This document shows positions 38,201-50,200 of a stretch of DNA of 64,000 nucleotides, in pieces. Numbering within the stretch: position 1 is the first letter of the stretch; each line of letters starts with the position of its first letter. Source of the DNA: Hippasteria phrygiana (taxonomy: Eukaryota > Echinodermata > Asteroidea > Valvatida > Goniasteridae); NCBI GenBank assembly GCA_037893225.1, contig JAZGUH010000547.1:590501-654500 (forward strand), given 5' to 3'. Both the position numbers and the translations under genes were made by a program. The notes under the pieces are model-generated. The model did no database searches, was not told where the DNA came from, and was given only the letters and a program-made list of their open reading frames with translations.

Positions 38201-41200
38201 AATCTTTTGAATTCCTGCCTGTACTGGGGTTTGCGCAGCAGGTCTGTCTGGGCTTCTGTCACCCTCTTTATGATGGTAAGTGCCTCTAGGTCTGGTAGAA
38301 GTGTCAGTTGGTGTGGATCATAACCCATGTACTGATGAAGCTGTCAGGTGCGTTTCATTTCAAAGGAAGAAAATTATCAATTTTGCAGGATTAAAAACAC
38401 TTTTATATATTGAAGAGCATGTTGATTTCTGGGAGAAGTCTGCATCATTTTGTAGTTTAATGTAGATTCCGTATTGTAAAATAAAACGGCCAATTATTTC
38501 TGCCATGAAATAACAAAAAAGTGACTTTTGAAAGCTATTTTTATCAAGTCCCCTCTAGCGCAGCATATAGCCCGCTGGTGCCATTTGTCCAAAAGTCGTC
38601 GTCGAAAATTTATAAACAGGGAAAAGTTTCTGAAAATATTTGACAAATGTACATGTATTCAGTTTGCGAAGAATTATGTTTTTAAATTTAAAAAAATGAC
38701 AACTTGAATGACAACTGCTGAACAACTGCTTGTTTTTTACAAGCAGTGACTTCACAGTCATTTGTTAAAGTCCAGCTTCCCAATTTCATATTAAATCTGA
38801 CAATTGAGAACCTCCAAATGACAGGGAAATATCCAAAGAATTTCCTTACCTCAACTAGTTTGGGTTTTGTGTCTCCTTTATCTTTCGCAATCTGAAAAAC
38901 AGAAAACAAGATTGTGGCCAATAGCAGGAGATTTAGTGAAACTCAATTCCAATTTTACGCAAAGAACATTCTACATGAGATTCCAAATTGCAACACACCG
39001 GCACAATTAGCATGACAGGGTGTGTAAACCCAAACTTGGCTGCACCAAGGTAACCTCCAACTTACTAATGTTGCCTATTACCAAAATCATTGGTAAACGA
39101 TATAAATTTCCACTTTTCTTGAAAACGACAGCAAACTAGGTGCCATGATTTCACAGGATGCTTGAGACTGCTGTTTACTTACAGTCTAGTACGGTATTTC
39201 GTAATAATTCAGTAGTTTTGTTTTTTGATGTTTGCAAATGTTGCATACTACCTTTAAGCTGTATAAAGTTGACTCTCGTTAATATGAGGTCCTCCGGACT
39301 TTAAGTAAATATCTTGTATTATCCGGGCTCTCATCCTATCCGGGCTGCAGGTTTCCCAAAAGTTTATTGTGTATAAATGTGACGTCTGGATAGGCCCCAA
39401 CCTCAATTTAAATGCCACGCACATCATGTCGATAAAGTTGTATGGCTTTATATTGGTTATGAAAATGTTGCAAGCAGATTTTTAATCAAAGAAGCATTAC
39501 GAGACACAAACAGCTGATGTCTACGTGGAGTGAAAACCGCAGTGCAGGATTAACGAGCATTATGACTGCACCATTATCATAGCGGCATGAGACACAAACA
39601 GGTGATGTGTACACGGAGTGAAAACCGCACTGCAGAATTAACGAACATTAATTACAATAACTTTTCAAATTGAATGGATTCGCTGATTGGCAGGTTGTTT
39701 TCCAAAATGTTCATGGAAAAATAGATAACAATAGATGTATTTGCGCTCAATCAGGCCGCAAAAAATGCTCGTCTTAGCCGAGTTCTCGCGTAACCAGAGC
39801 TCGTATTAATGAAATTTTCAACCATAGGAATGTGCACAATTTCGTTGGGACCAACGAAAATTCTCGTCTTAACCGGGATCTCGTGTTAACCGAGATCTTA
39901 TTAACGAGAATCGACTGTACTACATTTATTTTGTAATACCGACATTTACCATAGACAGATTTTTGGACACCCTCGGCAAACAACAACCCCAAAGTCTGCA
40001 CCAAGGAAAAATCACAAATCAAACCATTTCTGATAATATTAAAGGCCGCTGCCAAAAAAGCTAACCTTTCTTACCTTTTTGCTTGACTCATTGATCTTGG
40101 CCAGGTGGTTCATCTTGGGTGTAACTGCTGGAAACAAGTCTACATGAGGGAAAACATTGCCATGGGTAAAAACGTCTTGAAATGAAAGGCACAAAGCTGA
40201 ATTTTGCACTACAAAGAAATTGGCTGTTTGCAAATATTCTGCTTTGTGAAATAACTGCCAAACTACACCAATTACCTTTATCTGTGATAGTTACCTACAT
40301 GTAAATACTTGATTATATCTTACCTTATTTTTATCTTCGTTCCTTTTTTGTGAATTTCTCTTTTTTCCATTTCTTGTTAGTTACTTAAATTTCTTACTTT
40401 GTTTAATTGATAATTTTCTGTAGTTACCTATGTTTTACCTTGTTTATTTTTTCATTTCTTTATTTTTGATGTTACAATAATTCATTTGAAGCAAGATATG
40501 GGACAGAGGGAACACTCCCCCCCCCCCCTTTTGTGTTGGTCATTGTTTTCCTGGAATCGCGGGAATTCCTTTCAGATATCCAGGGGGGATGTGTTAGGTA
40601 ACAATAGTCTGGAGTGTGTATAGGGTATAGGGACAAGAAACAGGGGGCGGGGGTACCCATTGGTTCTATATCTTGCTGGGTATACCATAATTTGTCACCA
40701 ACATGGAAAATACGTGTTGGATGAACTTAATTGTATTTGAACTGTATTTTTGTTTTTGCCAAAGAACACTGACCAAACAAAACCCAAACCTGTCAACAAA
40801 TTCTATTTGCCCTTTTTCCCATCACCTGTCTCTTCATCAATAAATCAGAGCGGCAGGATTTGGTTCGGAAACACTTTCTCTGAAGGAAAACCCGCTGGGA
40901 TGGAATCGCTAGGTCGGACTGATCCCTCGCAACCGTCAACCTGTCCAAGCAATCGCCCCCTCACAATGAAATATCAGTGACCGCATCATGAGGTGTGAAA
41001 CCCAACAGCAGTAACTGGCCGACATGATGGGTTTTATTTTCTTACATATTAAATATTGATTTCAATTTTGAAGGGTATGACGTCATTAGTTGGTGGGTGA
41101 GTATCTTCCAGTTACGGTCCTAATTGAAACTGTAAGACTATATCGTGTGATGGCCTTCTTGAAATCTAGTTATCATTGATTGAGATGAAGTGAGTATAAA

Positions 41201-44200
41201 AATACATCGGTTTGGTTTCGTCTTAAAAAACTAAATCAGGTAAATCCCTACCCCAAATCATGATAAATTAATTTTAAAAAATAGAGAATTCTGAGAATTA
41301 TGAAATATGAGGCGATTAAGAACAGTTAATTTTTGTGGATAAAAAAATATGATTTTCTCTAAAAGTTTTAATGGAAGGGGCGGGGGCCTGTGGTTGATAG
41401 GGTTTGCAGTTAGTGGGTGAGTGGATGTATAGACATATGAAAGATGGAAAAAATAGACTGAAGGGGAGGATATAATTTTAAATCACATTCTCTTTCCTGT
41501 AAGAAATACAAAAACCTAGACAAATAGAAATCAAACAAGCTTTGCATCATAACAGGTACAATACTAAATAGAACTTTTACAAGAAAATTCAGAAGTGCTA
41601 AATAATGAGAAGATGCAACGTCAAGCAAAGCTAGCTTCATATTCTTGGTGAAAACATGCATTTTACATTCACTTTATACATCGTCTGACTCCATGCACGA
41701 TGCTACAATGTTGAAGAAATTTTTGGGGGTAATTTTAATGACACAATCTAAAGACCTACGATATCAACCATGTCATTCTTTTATTAGTAAATGAATTGTG
41801 TAAAATTATAGTCAGTTTTTTATTCAATTGCCACTACAAAAAAGCATGCATCGTCAGTTTTGATAAGAAGTTACGCATTCACAATCTGTCATTCATTTTC
41901 GCTGTCATTAGATTGAGCCAACAGTTAAAATATTCACAAAAATGTAAATGTTTTTGTTACAGGTAATCATTAGAATTCTTATAAAAAAATTCAATTGATC
42001 GAAGACATTCTTACATTGTATTCGTGTTCACATTTTAATAAGGCACCGAGTTCTCAATTTTTTTTCATTTTTTTTAAAACCCAATTTTTCACTTCTTTAC
42101 CTATTACTCCTTCCAAAATGGTTAAAGCAAAAAACCTTGGAACTTATCATTAAACAATGGCACACTTGATTAGTTAAACAACTTCTTACTGGATTTAGTA
42201 GCATAGACACCAGCAAACTGATTCAGTTCTTTCACCTCCGAGGCTGTCCGGGGGAGTAGACGTTTGCAGAAAAAAACATCATTAATTGACCAACATTTTT
42301 CCCAAGTTAGTTAAATGATTGTTAGGCACGGCAAACACGGGGGCAGATGTTTAGTAGAGATGGATGTGACTCGGCACTACTCTACACTACTGTGACGCTA
42401 ATAATCAACCTAAATGTATTTCAACTTAAGGGGGCATTTCTCAAAATATGGATCCAGCTTCAAGCTCTGTCTTCCTGAGTTAAAGGCTTTGGGTCTGGCT
42501 GTAGCTACTGGGCATGCTGGGTGTTTTATTGGTTCACTAACATGCGGGCCATTCCAATAAATTTGGGGTCCAAAAGTGTGACATTTTGGGTGTCCCTGTT
42601 ACATAGTGACATGTATAAGATTTTGCAATTCCAGACACATTCTTTAATGCCTTCTATCTCCAAGAGTGATTGTCTAAAGCAAAGTATCTGCCAAACAAGT
42701 AACAAAACAGTGTGAAGTAAATTTTAATGATACTTGATGGGAAATATTGTGTAACAGGGACAACAAATTTATGGAATGACCTGTGTACATCAAAGCCTGT
42801 ACTATAAAGCCAGAGCTGCACCAACTTTTTCACTTGGGATAAGGTTTTAAAAGCTTGTCTGATTTGAAAAAGAAGGGCATTAATTCGATTGTACTTGATG
42901 TACAAAAATCAAGATTCAGTGAAGAAACAATGCAGGAGATATGAAGTGTGATGTAATCATATTTGTGACGTGAATCATATGAAGAACTACATGTGAACTG
43001 GCAGCACAAAATGAGCAGAAAATTACACTATGGCTTTCTTAATTTCAAGCAGAAACAACTTTTTTTCCACCAAAAACTCAATTTCTTTACAATTTTACAT
43101 TTTTTACATTTGAAAAGCCCTGTTCTATCATATCCCAAAGTTTTAAAACTATATTCAATCTGAAAAATTGTTTTCCGTATGATTTCTTTTTTGAACCCGG
43201 GTTAAATGTAGTATACACAATTTTCGTTTGCTGTAATTATTTAGAAATTAATGGATTTGGGGGTTAGTATTTTATGGCCTGCTAGCAAATACTGTAACAC
43301 TGATCTGTTTAAAGTTGTGTGTGCATAGATGCTGGGAAAACAGACAGAACAAAATCTGTTCTGGTAGTCTGGTTCCCTGACCATACCTTTAGACAAAACG
43401 GAGCAATTTATAGATGGCAGGGAATTCTCCGGTCGGGGAACTACATGTAGACTATTTGCAACGATTGTCGGCTGACAATCATTGAAAAACAAAAATAAAA
43501 TCCACTTTTCTTGAAAATGACAGCAGACCAGGTGCCATGATTTCACTATTTACTTACTTTTTGATGTTTGCAAATGGTGTATACTACGTTTAAAGTGTGC
43601 ATAGGTCACAAACTTTGAGCTTCTTTTTCTCAAAATAAGTGGTCAAGGCTATAACAATTTCAAACGGTTATAGCAGGGTTCAGAAATGAGTTACAGAAAC
43701 ACACAATACATCAAATTATAAAAAAAGCTTATTGCTTGTATTTTCAGAAAATACCATCATCTCAATTTTTGAACTTCTGCTAATTTTCACCTGTTTCACT
43801 TTGGCCAGGTCACAAATGCAGTTCTATAGCTGTGATTGGCAGAGATACCCTTAAGGTCGATCAATCAATGTCCAGGCAGCTGACCCAAGGTGCCTGGGGG
43901 TTCTGAATTTTTGCAGGAGTTATGTAACATCTTGTGGATGCAGGTGCCTTGTCAAATGCGAGCAGCATGGATGACAACTCCGTTCTTGTCAAAATACATG
44001 TATTTTTGAGATAAATCTATGCACACAGAATTGCCTAAGGCAACTATAAACCCACAATTAAAATAGCAAGTGTGGACGAAAAACTGTTAGGTGTATAATC
44101 CCTGCACAGAAAAAAAATGGAAATATTGATGTGTGTATAATGTGAACAAAACAAACTCAACTCTCTAAAATTTTCTATACTCAGGATGCTGTAAGACAAA

Positions 44201-47200
44201 CCACTAGCACAATGATTCATCATGAATGTTTACTACATGTAACAAGGAGCAAATGCCATGAGTAAATACATAATCAACAAATGTGGCGTCCGCATGGGAA
44301 ATCGGACATAAGTCGCATGACTTATTTTTGAGCAATTGCAATTTATATGCAAATCGCCAACAAAAATCACAATTTCTGTTTTTGTCAAAATACTGTAGTT
44401 TAACCCTAACCCTCCAGGGTATTTTGGCTAGAAACCCTGCCAGACGCATCAGATTGCATACTTTGTCACATTGACTTGTGTACAGAGTGCAGCAAGGTCA
44501 AGCTGTCACCACAGATGCACTGTGCTGTGTCTGGCAGGGTTAGGGTTAAAGCATATTTAAATCAAAATATGTGGTTTGCTTTTGTGTTGCGACCATTAAA
44601 TGTGTACAATTTGACATTTTAGTCTGGTATACTTCCGTCTTAGTTTCCATTCTCAATACTAAATTTACGGCTCTATTAAAAATACAAAAATATTGTATAA
44701 CAGTAATTTTTTCACCATTACAAAGCTTACATTGTATATTTGATTATGGAATGGAAATCTCAATTTTCAAAATGTCCAACTTATGTCTGATTTCGCTTGC
44801 TGGGTGCCAAAGAGCTTGTCTTGTCAATGCGTTTTCCCCACTCGAGGAACAAACTCTGAAGGGAGCCCTCTTGTGGCTTGTCATTGTATTTTTTTATGAA
44901 TCAAGCAGTACATTTTGGGCCTCATAAGGAAGAATAAAGTGCAATAGAATGACTACAATGTACGTGGACAGGAAAGTATGACTATTAACAGGAAAAGGAG
45001 GAAATTAAATGGACTGCCTTTTGGAAAGGGAATTCTGGAGCGATCAAAAATGGACACTTACAAAATCATTTATTTTCTAAAATCAGGCAATTACCACAGT
45101 CAGAGTACATTTCTGAAAACAAATACATGACCCTGAAATTCTCTGAGTTTCTATATTTGATCATTGCTCCTGCTGGTTGTCTGGTGAGTTTTGTAAGAAT
45201 ACAAGCAAACCTCAAACAGCTAGGGGTGTGGGTGTGGGGGGGGGGTGCTGTGGAGGTGTCAGCATTTACTGTTTGTCCTGACATAATGCTAATTATACAA
45301 TTATTCCAATGCGCAAATATGGACACCATTTTTAAAATGTTGATTAACGGTAGTATACAACAGTTGCTTTTGCTGTAATTTTCAGAAATGAATGTAGTTT
45401 GGAGTTAGTACATTTATTTTATAGAAAATACTGTGCATATAGTAGATGCTCGGAAAATAGAGAAAAAAATCTTGTAGTCTGGTTCCCTGACTCTACTTCA
45501 GACAAAACAGAGCATTTTATAGATGTCAGGGAATTATCTGCACCCGTCCTTGGATGTCTAACCAACTGTCAAAACAAATTGTGGACTAATTAAAGTTGGT
45601 AAATTGGGGGCAGCACTTTAAAAAAAGTCTTTTTTTTTGAACGATCATCGGCCGACCATCGCTGGAAATTGATAAAAAAAAATTCCACGTTTCTTAGAAG
45701 TGACAGCATACATGTAGCAGGTGCCATGATTTCACAGAATGCCTGAGTCAAGTAATTTATCAGAGAATAATACTTTAGTTTTGTTTTTTGATGTTTGCAA
45801 ATGTTGTATATTACCTTTAACTTATACAAATCCTAACAAATTGGGAAATGTGAATGGAAGCTTGCCCCTCCCTATAAAGCAAATACTGATGACGCTCCCT
45901 TGCAAAACAACTTCACTGCACACCAAATGAGGACTGTTAACCAAAGCATGTACATGTATGCCAGTACGCACATCGCAAAAACCAAAGCTAGCAAGCTGGC
46001 TGCAGACATATGTGATGTGATCAGGCAAAATCAGTCTGAAGTAGGCCCTGGTCAATTTTGGGATTTTTACATATTCATTTGTAGCGTACTTCAAGCTCCA
46101 TATTAGTGAAAACCCCATGTGGATACGACCTTTGGTTAAAAAGTGACAAATATTTGAACACCGGCACATTAAAAAGAAAGAAACTGAGAAAATCAAGTTC
46201 AAAGTTACAGTACTTTAATTGACTCAAAACAAGGATTGCCAAGTTCCGACTGATTTTGCTTCATCACATCACATTAGCAACTTATAAGAAACTGTATAGA
46301 GAGAAAGCAAGGACACAAAAGTCACTTTAGATCACAGCATAAAAGTGGCCAGGCAGCAGTAAGCGTATTAAGCAAAAGACAGAGTCCAAACAAATTAAAA
46401 GCAATACTAACAGATTCTTGACAAAAAGTATGCTGTGAAATTCTGCAAAAAACTTGTCAAAAGCAATCACTATAAAGTACACTGGACCTTAAAGGCTGGT
46501 TTATAGTCAGTCGCGTGATGGTCGCCACGACTAAAAATTGACGCACGATCCTCTCACGCAGGGGTTACACTTGATGCGGAAGCACCAGCGACTAGTCGCT
46601 AAAAGACGCTGGCGACGTCGCCACAGAGTTCAATCAACTGAACTTTGACATGGTCGCTGAGCTCACACTGATCGGTAAGAAATGATGAATATGCAAATAT
46701 GGCACACGGCATAAAAAATAAATATCACTATCAATAAGCATCGAAAACGCCAAAAATTGCACACAAAAAATCTATTAACTCTAATAAGTCAAACAATCCA
46801 CAAGGGAAACTCACTAGGTAAATTTGAATACATTTTGAAAGTCAACAAAGAAACTGGCACGAGCGGGACTCGAACCTGTGACCTCCGGGTTACCGTACCG
46901 GCGCTCTACCAACTGAGCTATCTTGCCCTATGTTGGTGGTCTCCCAAATTGTCAGTATCTTTGTTCGAGTGGGCGCTAGTCAGAAGTCATAAACCCAGAA
47001 TGCCGTGTAGCCAGGGATCACACCCAATTTTACGATACAACCTGGGAAGCGACATTGTGGAGATCACTCAAGTAATAATTATCGCAGCTAAAATAATTTT
47101 ACGTTCAGCAGTGGCGATGCGTGATTGTCACACGTCGCATTCGAATTCCAGACGCGCTGCACATATGCTGCGCGTGTGTTTACAAAGCACAAACGTCGCG

Positions 47201-50200
47201 TGACGACGATAAACTGCACAAAAAAAGCCTAGCGTCCAGCGGCCATCAGCGTCGGGCGATTTTCATCGCGCGACCGACTATAAACTGGCCTTAACTCATT
47301 AACCCTAAACCCCGTCTGCATTTTTACAAGGAAGTATCCTCAACCTGTCAAAATCCAACACTGTGCAGTTATACCTATGTCACATTCTTTGGCAGGTTTG
47401 GGATGGTTAGGGTTAAGCATTACAACAACCAATTAATTACTGTTTTTCAGTAGTCAAATTATTCAGTGTGAATAATATTGTGATTACATTCACAGACACC
47501 AAATTTCGTTGGACATTTTCTTAAGAATCCAGATTGACAACTGAATTTCTAGAATTTGTTTTCCCTTCTTTAAGCTCCTGTACAAGCCACACCCATAACA
47601 TTCCCCTCACCCAAAAGGTATGGTTAAATTTCGATTTCTCCTCATCAATGTAAAATCTGCACCACTTTACCTTTCTTCGGGCCCTTGTGGAACCTCGGTG
47701 ACATTGGGAGGGCATCGTCAGGAACATTAGTTGCCTTGCTCTCAATCACAAGCTCAGAGAAGCCCTGAAGTTCTCTATCTAACGTCTCTATCCTCTCATT
47801 AACTCGCTCGATGCTACCAACAAGAAAGGCTGTGGCGTTACAGTTAAGGATAAAACAAAACTGGCTGAAACGTCGACTTATTTTAAGCACAGCTATTTAT
47901 AATGATATGGCATGCAGCTTTTATTTAAAGTTGTTTTTATATATTATTTGTTTTGACTCATTAGAAGTTGTTGACAGATTTTTGTTTATATTTGAGGGAA
48001 ATTACGGGAGAAAACGGCAAAAAAGTCATTATGACATGTATGATTAAAAGAAGATTGTGTCAGGTTAGACAGATCAGAACTGTTTTAACAGAGTGGAGTA
48101 CAGAGGTGTCCTGAATTCATAACAGTACAAAACGGCATACAATGTACACTGCTCGAATGTTTTACATACATAAAGTGGGTGATTCCATAAATGTGGGGGC
48201 CGGTGTCCCTCTTTACATTGTGATATTTGTTTCCCTTGTATTACCAACAGTAAAATATATTTTATATACAAATGATTTTAGTTGCTCAAATTATAGTACT
48301 TGTACCTAAATATCTGGTAGCAAAGGATAAAACAATTTGGTGTCCCCTTTACACGGGAAACCGTGAATGGGTTTTGACATGATATTTTGGCATTTCTGGA
48401 GTAAATAATGTCTGATTTTGGCTACAATTAATCAGGAATGTCAATATCTTAAACCCTAACCTTCCCAAATCCTCCAAAATCCTCTTTGCAAAATGGAGGA
48501 ATTTGGAGGATTGAGGCCACTTGGAAGTTGATGCATCGGAGGATTTTGCAGGATTGAGGTTACTAGGGGTTTTTGCCCTGCAGGAATATGGAGGATCCAG
48601 GTTATCAGGCTCAATGTGATACATGAGGATTTTGGAGGATTGAGGTTACTAGGGGTATGCAAAAAAAACCTGGAGGATTTTGGAGGATTCATGCTATGGT
48701 CCCCATCAGAGGATTTTGGAGGATTCAGGTTATATGGAGTTTTAACACTTTGAAATCAGAGGATGTTGGAGGATTCAGGTTACATGGGGGGAAAATGATG
48801 TAGGGAGTTAGGGTTAGGTTATAGTGAAAATTATTAATAAATCCCCTGTCAATCAATTTTTCAATTTTGGGTCAAAATGTCACAAGTTGGTACCCTACTT
48901 TTTGGAATAACCCACGTACCACCCCCATCCAGCTGGCACGCACACCCAAGTCACGCACAATATTCACATACAATGGAACTACAATGTCTGTTGTGTCTAA
49001 TTATTGGCTGTTATCTGGTTACCATGGAGACAATATTCAACTTGTTCTATCTGTTATAATTACAATATCCACTACCTAAATATTTAATTTGCAAGCCTCT
49101 CCCCCATGAAATAGATAGGCCTAACTAAACACATAAGAAACAACTGCGGGTCAGATTCTCAAGTGAAGAAACAACACAGTCGAGTCACAGACATGTCATT
49201 GATTTGATCAGTAAATGGGTAATCGTGTAGTTTAGGACACCCCTAGAACACCTCAATTTTTTTATTTCTGAAATGTGACCCGCTCTGGAAAAAGGTATAT
49301 TATGTCGCAAATTATGAAAAATTAGTTTTATGTATGTTTGGAAAGCCCGCAATGTAAGCTTTCATTTGGTACATGATAGAGCTCCAAAGCCCTTTCCGTT
49401 CTGGAGATATCGCATTTTTGCATATTAATTAGTTCTATGGAGTTCAAATTGCACAACAGAGAAAACAGGCTTTGAAATAGCTAGTTCTAATACAATGCAA
49501 TGGAACAATGCACTCTAAAAAGGGAATTTTGTTTCACTTTATTCACTGAAATCAATATTGTTGTGCACCAAACCTGAAACTTTAGATATTTAAGATGTCA
49601 TTAAAGACAAAAAACAAAAAAGGAATTTTGACAAAAATGTTTACCCTCTCAATGTTGAAAACGCCATTACACGTAAATGCATAGCGCGACTTATATCACC
49701 TTTTTCTGGAGGGGGTCACAAATAGTTTGCATCATTCCAAAATTTATTCCAAAATTTATTCCAACTAGGGTTGCTGGGATTAAACAAAGATTGCTCCAAG
49801 CCACAAAAAGTCATTTTGGAATGGTACAAACTATTTAAGAACTTAAAAAAAAATGGAGGTGTTTAAGCTTCTAGGGGTGTCCTAAACTACACGATTACCA
49901 GTAAATGGTATCTTTTCTATGTCCTAATGAGTAACGTTCCTGCACATAAGTTGATAATATTTAGCCCCTTGCCTCCAGCTGTTATTGATGGGGGCTGGTA
50001 TGCCAAGAATGGGCTGTGCAGCTAACCATAAACACAAACAATACGTACCATGCTGAATAGCCCCACTGGTGTGGCCCTGATGTATGCTGCGCTATACAAA
50101 GCATAGAGTGGTCCTATCCATCATCATACTTTGAGCCCCTCGCACGCTCGTGTGAATGAAAGCTTTGTTTGAAAAAGCACCATATATTCATTACACTCCC

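Noticed and set aside
39774..40055. A 93-codon minus-strand frame
   Set aside because: It covers the end of the Tigger-like MITE and adjoining intron; no transposase motif.
44400..44420. Interstitial telomere repeats (CCCTAACCC)
   Set aside because: Only one to two units at each end, always inverted around a fixed interior with TTAA flanks; these are transposon ends.
44790..44900. A possible coding exon on the minus strand (acceptor-like CCCTTCAG)
   Set aside because: Most of it is the end of a family K repeat, and exons 2 and 3 of the FAM227-like gene join without it.
46757..47203. A 148-codon plus-strand frame
   Set aside because: It is a read-through of the family T repeat; the same peptide pattern (CDLRVTVPALYQLSYLALCW) appears wherever family T occurs.
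47671..47813. A shorter exon 2 starting after GGTAG
   Set aside because: It would not keep frame with exon 1. The CAG at 47,830-47,832 keeps frame and sits at the right distance from TCCTTAAC.
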